From Psychrobacter jeotgali (GTDB taxonomy: Bacteria; Pseudomonadota; Gammaproteobacteria; Pseudomonadales; Moraxellaceae), in the NCBI RefSeq assembly GCF_904846315.1, contig NZ_CAJHAF010000001.1, positions 2,852,001-2,916,000 of the forward strand: a stretch of DNA of 64,000 nucleotides. The letters run 5' to 3'. Positions within the stretch are counted from its first letter, which is position 1. Every line of letters starts with the position of its first letter. Both the position numbers and the translations under genes were made by a program. The notes under the pieces were generated by a model. It ran no database searches. It saw nothing but the letters and a program-made list of their open reading frames with translations, and was not told the origin of the DNA. This document shows, in pieces, positions 58,216 through 64,000 of the stretch.

Positions 58216-59010
58216 ATGCGCCAAATTAAGTCACGCTTTTCACTTAAACGTCAGTTAGGTCGTGGTAAGCAAATTGCTGGTATGACCACTACTATCGCTG
58301 GGGGTCTACGTACTGCTCAGCGTATAGGCGCTTTTCAAGAGCCTCCGCGCGAGACGTTGCCACGTTATATTCAGACCTTTTGCCGTAAAATGACAGGCTC
58401 TTTTGGTATTAAAGTTATACCAGTAGAGCCTGTACCGCAGCATCATGGTTTGTGGGTATCCAATCATGTGTCATGGATGGATATTCCAGTAGTCGGCAGC
58501 GTGAGTCCGGCGTTCTTTTTGTCTAAAGCAGAAATTGGCGATTGGCCTATATTTGGTAAGCTTGCTCATGCTGCAGGTACGGTGTTTATCCAGCGGGGGT
58601 CGGGTGATGCAGGGTCAGTAGCTTCACAGATTGCTAACTTTTTAACGGAAGGGTTTTCAGTAGTATTCTTTCCTGAAGCAACCACTACAGATGGTAAAAA
58701 GATGAAGCGCATTCACGGTACTTTATTGCAAGCAGCTATAGATGCTGACGTACCTATTCAGCCTATGGTATTGGCTTATGTGAATAAAGACGGCACGCTA
58801 AGTGACAAGTTACCGTACTATGGCAAATTGACGATGAAAGAGAGCCTGAAAAAGGTGCTCGATAGCAAGGATGTCACCGCTTATGTGCTACCTCTTGAGC
58901 CGATAGATCCAAAGGATCGTAGCAAGAGCGAGCTGACTGATTTACTACAAAAGCGTATGCAAGAAGGTCTAGCAGAGCTACATGCGCGAGTATTAACGCC
59001 ATCATCCTAA
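58216..59010 (+). CDS. 1-acyl-sn-glycerol-3-phosphate acyltransferase
   Basis: A 264-residue PlsC-type acyltransferase that makes phosphatidic acid or a related lipid at the inner membrane. Motif I is SNHVSWMDIP (H-x4-D), motif III is FFPEATTTDGKKM and motif II is near VFIQRGSGDAG. No strong N-terminal membrane helix is present; the N-terminus is basic. A strong AGGAG site precedes the ATG. The cell may carry other PlsC paralogs, so I give no gene symbol. Confidence 0.9.
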   Translation: MRQIKSRFSLKRQLGRGKQIAGMTTTIAGGLRTAQRIGAFQEPPRETLPRYIQTFCRKMTGSFGIKVIPVEPVPQHHGLWVSNHVSWMDIPVVGSVSPAFFLSKAEIGDWPIFGKLAHAAGTVFIQRGSGDAGSVASQIANFLTEGFSVVFFPEATTTDGKKMKRIHGTLLQAAIDADVPIQPMVLAYVNKDGTLSDKLPYYGKLTMKESLKKVLDSKDVTAYVLPLEPIDPKDRSKSELTDLLQKRMQEGLAELHARVLTPSS

Positions 59011-59060
59011 GTTAGAAAAACAAGTTACCTTTATCAATAGGTATGAAATCAAATAAAAAT

Positions 59061-59093
59061 AAAGGGGCGCAAATTTTTAATTTGCGCCCCTTT
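59061..59093. terminator. Bidirectional terminator between plsC and the aldo-keto reductase
   Basis: AAAGGGGCGCAAAT pairs with ATTTGCGCCCCTTT around TTTTA. The AAA/TTT flanks allow function on both strands for the two convergent genes. Confidence 0.85.
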
Positions 59094-59129
59094 CATATCA
59101 GTTAAGTTACTTATATAAATGAGCTAACC

Positions 59130-60170
59130 TTAAGGAGACGGATTGGGCTGGCAGGTATGCACAGCTTCTATAGCGTCAAGGACGTCGGTGCTCAGGGTTA
59201 AGTTGATGCTGTCTATATTGGACTTGAGCTGCTCGGTATTGGTAGCACCAATGATATTGCTGGTGACAAATGAGCGTGAATTCACAAAGGCTAAGGCCAT
59301 CTGCGCCATATCCAGTCCGGCATTAGCGGCAATCTTGGCGTACTCAGCAGTCGCTGCTTTGGCTTGCTCATTAACATAACGCTGGAAACGATCATACATG
59401 GTCAAACGCGCACCAGCCGGACGTTTTCCATCGAGATATTTACCCGATAATACTCCAAAGCCGAGCGGTGAGTAGGCGAGTAGACCGACGTTTTCACGAT
59501 GGGCAATCTCCGCCATGCCCACTTCATATAAACGATTAAGCAGGCTATAAGGATTTTGCACCGTGATGGGCGCTAGCAGACCATTTTTGTCCGCCTCCCA
59601 AAGATAACGCATCAGTCCCCAAGCGGTATCGTTTGAGAGCCCATAAGCACGTATGCGCCCTTTTTTAATCTCATCATTGAGCGCTTGGATGGTTTCTAAA
59701 AAGGGCGTTAAATCGTCCAACGACTGCGCTGCCATCTCTTCATTATAACCCCGCTGACTAAAAAAGTTTGCTTGGCGCTCAGGCCAATGTAATTGATAAA
59801 CATCAATATAATCGGTTTGCAGACGCTCGAGGTTACCATCGATAGCGCTACTTATCTGCTCAGCGCTATAGCGACTTTGTCCATCACGCAAAAAGCTCAT
59901 CGGCGACATTTTACTGGCAAGAATGACTTTGTCACGCTGCTTGGTCTTGGCAAACCACGTACCGATATGACGCTCGGTATCGCCTTGTTTATCTGCCGCT
60001 GGCGGTGAGGGGTACATCTCCGCAGTATCCCAAAAGTTAACCCCTTCCGCTAACGCCATATCCATCTGGGCGTGGGCTTCGCTCTCGTCATTCTGCTGTC
60101 CCCAAGTCATCGTTCCTAAGCAAATTTTGGAAACCTTTTCATTAATTTGTGGCAAAGTTGCATATTGCAT
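59130..60170 (-). CDS. Aldo/keto reductase, Tas-like
   Basis: A 346-residue NADP(H)-dependent oxidoreductase with a TIM-barrel. The catalytic set is visible: Asp in NFWDTAEMYP, the tyrosine five residues on, Lys in VILASKMS and His in DVYQLHWP. The cofactor region includes NIIGATNTEQLKSNI near the C-terminus. Overall it resembles E. coli Tas. AAAGGA precedes the ATG. Substrate unknown. Confidence 0.92.
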   Translation of the reverse strand: MQYATLPQINEKVSKICLGTMTWGQQNDESEAHAQMDMALAEGVNFWDTAEMYPSPPAADKQGDTERHIGTWFAKTKQRDKVILASKMSPMSFLRDGQSRYSAEQISSAIDGNLERLQTDYIDVYQLHWPERQANFFSQRGYNEEMAAQSLDDLTPFLETIQALNDEIKKGRIRAYGLSNDTAWGLMRYLWEADKNGLLAPITVQNPYSLLNRLYEVGMAEIAHRENVGLLAYSPLGFGVLSGKYLDGKRPAGARLTMYDRFQRYVNEQAKAATAEYAKIAANAGLDMAQMALAFVNSRSFVTSNIIGATNTEQLKSNIDSINLTLSTDVLDAIEAVHTCQPNPSP

Positions 60171-60215
60171 GTCTTTATCCTTTTATTTTTGGTTTTATTC
60201 TAATCGAGCCACTAT

Positions 60216-60725
60216 CTACATGAGCTGCACGCCAGTAACGCCGGGCGGGGTCACTTTAAAGATTTTTACTTTAAATAATACCGCTTGACCGGCTAAAGGA
60301 TGGTTAAAATCCACTTCAATTTCGTCATCATCAATGGCGCTGATGGTGCCCGGTAGCGTGTTTTTACCTTTATCTTCAAATTCAACCAACATGCCCACCT
60401 CAGGATTGTCAGCGACGAGCGCAAATTGAGGGCGGCTAAAATGCTGCACATTTTCAGGATTCCACTCACCAAAAGCTTGTTCAGGATCAAGGTGCGCCGT
60501 ACGAGTGTCGCCTGCCCGCAAATTCATTAAAACTTGTTCAAAACCGGGCAACAAGCTTTCATCACCGATGGTTAAAGTCACAGGATTATCACGGCTAAAG
60601 GTTGAATCAATCACCGTACCATTTTCTAGTGACACTTCAAAATGTAGTTTTACCAGACTGCCATAAGCGATACGTGTATCTTCATTGGGATTGATAAATT
60701 CGGGTGAGTTTTTAGATGAAGTCAT
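60216..60725 (-). CDS. FKBP-type peptidyl-prolyl isomerase, SlpA-like
   Basis: I place the start at the ATG at 60725; a TTG 72 bases upstream would add residues outside the fold. The protein of about 169 residues has an FKBP domain split by an IF (insert-in-flap) domain as in SlpA/SlyD: GSLVKLHFEVSLENGTVIDST, then LLPGFEQVLMNLRAGD, and FGEWNPENVQHFSR. The C-terminal half has DFNHPLAGQAVLFKVKI. It catalyses proline isomerisation and acts as a chaperone. No His-rich metal tail is present, so it is SlpA- rather than SlyD-like. Confidence 0.9.
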   Translation of the reverse strand: MTSSKNSPEFINPNEDTRIAYGSLVKLHFEVSLENGTVIDSTFSRDNPVTLTIGDESLLPGFEQVLMNLRAGDTRTAHLDPEQAFGEWNPENVQHFSRPQFALVADNPEVGMLVEFEDKGKNTLPGTISAIDDDEIEVDFNHPLAGQAVLFKVKIFKVTPPGVTGVQLM

Positions 60726-60876
60726 AGTTAACAGCCATTCGTTGATAGAGGAAGAAGATGTTATTAAATTTATATCAGCTAAGAAATGATAAGCCAAATA
60801 ATCAGTGCTGTAAGCGTCAATAATGTAACCTAAATAGTGTACTATATTTAGTGAATCTAGATAAGGTAAGCGTAGT

Positions 60877-61563
60877 ATGGCTACTAAACACCAAGCAACG
60901 GCTCAACCCGCCTTGCAACAAGGGACAATTGAAAAATGGCGAGATGATAAAGGCTTTGGCTTTATTGAAACTCAAAGCGGCGAGTCAGTTTTTTTTCATA
61001 TCAGCGAATTTAAAGCGCGGCGGCGTCCAGAGGTAGGTGAGCCCGTGGTTTTCTCATTTGGGCAAGACAATCAAGGCCGGATGCAAGCTCAAAGGGTACA
61101 AGAGCTGAGTTTTGTACAACAGCAGATGGCCCAAAAGAACCAACAAATTCGCCAGCGTAATAAAAAAAGAAACGCTCAAGCGGACTTTGAATCCGGTCAA
61201 AAGAAACGATTGTTTCTCGGCGCAGGCTTTTACGCGGTATTAGCACTACTGGCGTTTATGGGTGATATTAGCTGGCTGGTGGTCGCTTGGTATGCAGCGT
61301 TAGGACTTATCACTTATGCCATGTATGCCAAAGATAAGGCTGCTGCACAAAATAACGATTGGCGCACTCCTGAATCGACATTGCATCTATTAAGTGCGCT
61401 TGGCGGTTGGGTGGGGGCGCTGACCGCTCAGACCTATCTGCGTCATAAATCGCAAAAGCCTGAGTTTCGGATGGCTTATTATTTGACCGTTATTATTAAT
61501 TTAGCAGGATTGCTATTTATAATAGCGGGCGGCGGCTTAGATGTTTTGGAGAGTTTATTGTAG
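60877..61563 (+). CDS. Cold-shock domain / DUF1294 membrane fusion protein
   Basis: A 228-residue two-domain protein. Residues about 14-70 form a cold-shock domain with KGFGFIE and VFFHISEF, the RNP1- and RNP2-like motifs. A basic, Gln-rich stretch (75-112) follows. A DUF1294 membrane domain has three helices (about 112-132, 135-155, 200-222) and the motif STLHLLSALGGWVGALTAQ. This CSD-DUF1294 fusion is a known architecture; function is not established. It is divergent from the FKBP gene. Confidence 0.9.
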   Translation: MATKHQATAQPALQQGTIEKWRDDKGFGFIETQSGESVFFHISEFKARRRPEVGEPVVFSFGQDNQGRMQAQRVQELSFVQQQMAQKNQQIRQRNKKRNAQADFESGQKKRLFLGAGFYAVLALLAFMGDISWLVVAWYAALGLITYAMYAKDKAAAQNNDWRTPESTLHLLSALGGWVGALTAQTYLRHKSQKPEFRMAYYLTVIINLAGLLFIIAGGGLDVLESLL

Positions 61564-61575
61564 GTGGTCATTTAT

Positions 61576-62172
61576 TCAATGGGTCTCTAAAATCTGCTTA
61601 TAAATCGCAGCATCATCAGCCGAAAAACAGCAAAAGACAACTTCACGAATTGAGAAGTCGGCTGTTTTTTCTAAACTCTTTTGGATGTATTCTTGAACCG
61701 TATCGATAGCAACTTTAGTAGCTTTATCCATTGGATAACCATAGACGCCGGTGCTAATAGCTGGGAAAGCAATGCTGGAGATGGCATTTTCCACGGCTAA
61801 ATCTAACGAGCTTCGATAACAGCTAGCCAGCAATGCTTGTTCATTATCATTGCCACCATGCCAAACCGGACCTACGGTATGAATCACATATTTTGAGGGT
61901 AGGTTGAACGCTGGACTTATCTTGGCATCGCCAGTCGCGCAGCCGTTTAAGCCACGGCAGTATTCAAGCAATTCAGGACCTGCTGCCCGATGAATTGCGC
62001 CATCGACACCGCCGCCGCCAAGCAGGCTTGAATTGGCAGCATTGACAATCGCATCGACTTCTAAGGTGGTAATATCCTCCTGTAATACTGATAAGGTAAC
62101 TTCTGCTTTACTCTGATTGCTAGAAGCTGAAATTTGCTTTTGAGCAATGGGTTTTTTTTGAAGTGATGGCAT
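61576..62172 (-). CDS. Macro-domain protein, O-acetyl-ADP-ribose deacetylase-like (YmdB)
   Basis: The start is the ATG at 62172, with AAGGAGA eight bases upstream; an upstream in-frame start lacks this. The protein has about 198 residues. The macro domain begins [17 protein letters not shown] with [30 protein letters not shown] and [13 protein letters not shown] follow. It is expected to bind ADP-ribose and hydrolyse O-acetyl-ADP-ribose or mono-ADP-ribosyl marks. A Lys/Gln/Ser-rich N-terminal tail (about 30 residues) is extra. It is unlinked to any ADP-ribosyltransferase here, apart from the putative toxin tip far away. Confidence 0.9.
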   Translation of the reverse strand: MPSLQKKPIAQKQISASSNQSKAEVTLSVLQEDITTLEVDAIVNAANSSLLGGGGVDGAIHRAAGPELLEYCRGLNGCATGDAKISPAFNLPSKYVIHTVGPVWHGGNDNEQALLASCYRSSLDLAVENAISSIAFPAISTGVYGYPMDKATKVAIDTVQEYIQKSLEKTADFSIREVVFCCFSADDAAIYKQILETH

Positions 62173-62468
62173 AGAGATGTTCTCCTTATTATTCAACCGT
62201 ATTTTTCTTAATAACATTCTTTCATTACTTATTTTAGATTATTTTCTCTCTGTGCTTGTATGTTGTATGGTGATAATAAGTTTCACTTTATAAATGCCAT
62301 TACTAACACCTTTATTCAATTCGTAAACGCTTCTTTTAAAATAATATATTATTACATATAATATTATTGTATATCCTATAATATAGGTATAGATAGTTTA
62401 AAGGTAGACAGGGCTAATAGTTCTACTATTGACGCTAAAAGCAGTTAAGTAAAGAGTTGGAGGTAACT
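62173..62468. other. Very AT-rich divergent promoter region
   Basis: No gene is supported in just under 300 bases. The stretch 62337-62396 consists almost wholly of A and T, with overlapping palindromes such as ATAATATTATTGTATAT and CCTATAATATAGG. It should hold the promoters for the two divergent genes. A regulator site cannot be named. Confidence 0.4.
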
Positions 62469-63887
62469 ATGACCAAGCGAATTGAAGTTGATGTAGCGAT
62501 TATTGGGGCTGGTACAGGGGGTATGTATGCTTTAAGAGAAGTACGCCGAGCTAATAAAAGTTTTGTATTAATTGATAAAGGACCACTTGGAACGACTTGT
62601 GCACGTGTGGGCTGCATGCCCTCAAAAGTGGCATTACATATTGCTGAATACTGGAGCTCAAAAAAAGAGTTCCCACGTTATGGAATAAGCGGTGCAGAGC
62701 ATTTACGGTTAGATAGTGCTAAGGCTTGGCAGGCATTACGCGAGCAGCGGGATCAGTTTGCAGATAGTGCCGCTGGGAATGCCAAGAAAGGCGCAGGCAA
62801 GCATTTAATAATGGGAGAGGCACGCTTTTTAGAGCCAACTTTGCTAGAAGTTGAACAGGCCTCAGGTACTCAGCAAGTCAAAGCTAAGTCAGTGATTATT
62901 GCCAACGGTTCGCGTCCTGTGATGCCTAGGTTCTTAGAGCCATTTAGCGAGCATTGTATTACCACGGATGAGTTTTTTGAGATGGAGAAGCTACCTAAAT
63001 CTATTGGCATTTTAGGGTTAGGGGCGATTGGTTTAGAGATGGGTTTAGCGCTGGCGCGTTTAGGGGTAGAAGTGCACGGTGCTGATATGGCGCAGACCGT
63101 TGCTGGCATTAGTGACCCTGAGGTAAGCGATATAGCTTTGGCAGAGTTTGCCAAAGAAATACACTTGTATTTGGGAGCGCCAGCAGAATTGGTCGAAGCT
63201 GAACAAGGGGTTGTACTCAAAGCAGGAGATAAGCAGGTTCAAGTAGACAAAGTGCTGGTAGCTCTAGGGCGTCGTCCTAATACTGATCAGCTCAACTTAG
63301 CTGAAGCAGGTTTTGAGCTGGATGCGCTTGGTCAACCGCTATTCAATGTAAACACCTTACAACTAGGTACACATCCAGTATTTATAGTAGGAGATGTGAA
63401 TGGCTATCGTCCTTTAATGCATGAGGCTGCTGATGAAGGCGCTATGGCGGGTTACAATGCGGTACAAAATGAACCCATTGCCTTCAAGCGTAAAACGCCA
63501 TTTGCTATAGCTTTTACTAATCCAGATGTGATTAGCGTTGGTACACGTTTTGATGAGTTGAATAAGGATGAGGTTTTAATTGGTACAGCCTTAAGTCAAG
63601 CTAACGGTCGCAGCCGAGTGCTAACTGATCGCGAGGGTATCCTACGTCTCTATGCTGACAAAAGCAGTGGCAAACTATTAGGTGCAAGTATGATCGGTGT
63701 GCGTGGCGAACATGTGGCGCAGCTATTAGTTTTGGCAATTGAACGCGGAGAAACAGCACATTCTTTATTACAAATGCCGTTTTATCATCCAGTAGTAGAA
63801 GAGATTATTCAAAGTGCTTTACAGGATATCGTCCGTAAAATCCCTGATGCAGCGGGCTTGCCCTTTGGTTTGGCTTTGGCTGAATAA
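62469..63887 (+). CDS. Dihydrolipoyl dehydrogenase-like pyridine nucleotide-disulfide oxidoreductase
   Basis: The start is the ATG at 62469, with GGAGG upstream; an in-frame ATG 12 bases earlier lies inside that site. The FAD motif is AIIGAGTGGMYA and the redox disulfide is TTCARVGCMPSK. The NAD motif is GILGLGAIGLEMG, the FAD loop is IVGDVNG, and the dimer-site His-Glu pair is in FYHPVVEE. These give a complete 472-residue dihydrolipoyl dehydrogenase fold. No 2-oxoacid dehydrogenase E1 or E2 gene is adjacent, so the in-cell partner is open. It could be a second Lpd paralog or a related disulfide reductase. Confidence 0.85.
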   Translation: MTKRIEVDVAIIGAGTGGMYALREVRRANKSFVLIDKGPLGTTCARVGCMPSKVALHIAEYWSSKKEFPRYGISGAEHLRLDSAKAWQALREQRDQFADSAAGNAKKGAGKHLIMGEARFLEPTLLEVEQASGTQQVKAKSVIIANGSRPVMPRFLEPFSEHCITTDEFFEMEKLPKSIGILGLGAIGLEMGLALARLGVEVHGADMAQTVAGISDPEVSDIALAEFAKEIHLYLGAPAELVEAEQGVVLKAGDKQVQVDKVLVALGRRPNTDQLNLAEAGFELDALGQPLFNVNTLQLGTHPVFIVGDVNGYRPLMHEAADEGAMAGYNAVQNEPIAFKRKTPFAIAFTNPDVISVGTRFDELNKDEVLIGTALSQANGRSRVLTDREGILRLYADKSSGKLLGASMIGVRGEHVAQLLVLAIERGETAHSLLQMPFYHPVVEEIIQSALQDIVRKIPDAAGLPFGLALAE

Positions 63888-63920
63888 TGAATGTTTAATC
63901 AACAGCTTTAACGAAACAGT

Positions 63921-63958
63921 AGCCCGTTGTTAACTGATAGTTGACAATGGGCTTTTTT
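63921..63958 (+). terminator. Terminator of the dihydrolipoyl dehydrogenase-like gene
   Basis: AGCCCGTTGT pairs with ACAATGGGCT (one G-T pair) around a 13-base loop, followed by six T residues. Confidence 0.85.
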
Positions 63959-64000
63959 AATCCTGCTATCATAGTAGGGTATTTGATAGAACTATTTAAA

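Overview
The window looks like a chromosomal segment of a gammaproteobacterium in the Moraxellaceae, most likely Psychrobacter. This rests on the gene orders (smc-zipA-ligA; lepA, lepB-DUF4845-rnc-era-recO-pdxJ; cysM-exonuclease-rlmD-relA-mutM beside a BarA/GacS-type kinase; rpsB-tsf), the moderate GC content, the protein style, and a dispersed hairpin repeat of a kind I associate with Psychrobacter genomes. The genus call is inference; no database was searched.

Layout. 1-5983: 3' part of smc, then zipA and ligA. 5984-7972: an accessory island with palindromic REP elements, an AT-rich toxin-tip and immunity-like gene pair, and a REP-associated (RAYT) transposase. 8007-16183: two small lipoproteins, the radical-SAM protein YgiQ, two unknown envelope proteins, an Lrp-type regulator divergent from a RarD-type exporter, and smpB. 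16184-25389: coaD, a ferredoxin, rnpB, tRNA-Met, lepA and the lepB-to-pdxJ cluster. 25393-30775: a FimT-like pseudopilin, an OmpA-family porin, typA and a small exported protein. 30974-42210: mutM, relA, rlmD, a PolB-like exonuclease and cysM on the minus strand, then the 1204-residue hybrid kinase on the plus strand. 42381-44828: a crotonase and a Bcr/CflA exporter. 45249-50901: the most interesting block, with two paralogous solute-binding lipoproteins, a membrane CheA-like kinase, a CheY-like receiver and two CheX-like phosphatases. 51373-53440: rpsB and tsf with structured RNA around them. 53696-63887: a lytic transglycosylase, lrgAB/cidAB-like genes, hflX, plsC, an aldo-keto reductase, an SlpA-type FKBP, a cold-shock/DUF1294 protein, a macro-domain protein and a dihydrolipoyl dehydrogenase.

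How it fits together. Most of the window is housekeeping: chromosome segregation, division and ligation, translation and its quality control, RNA processing, the stringent response and cysteine synthesis. The accessory content lies in the RAYT/REP plus toxin island, in the SBP-CheA-CheY-CheX block (no chemoreceptor, CheW, flagellar or transport-permease gene is seen beside it), and in several families of dispersed repeats. No CRISPR array, prophage, integron or canonical insertion sequence was seen.
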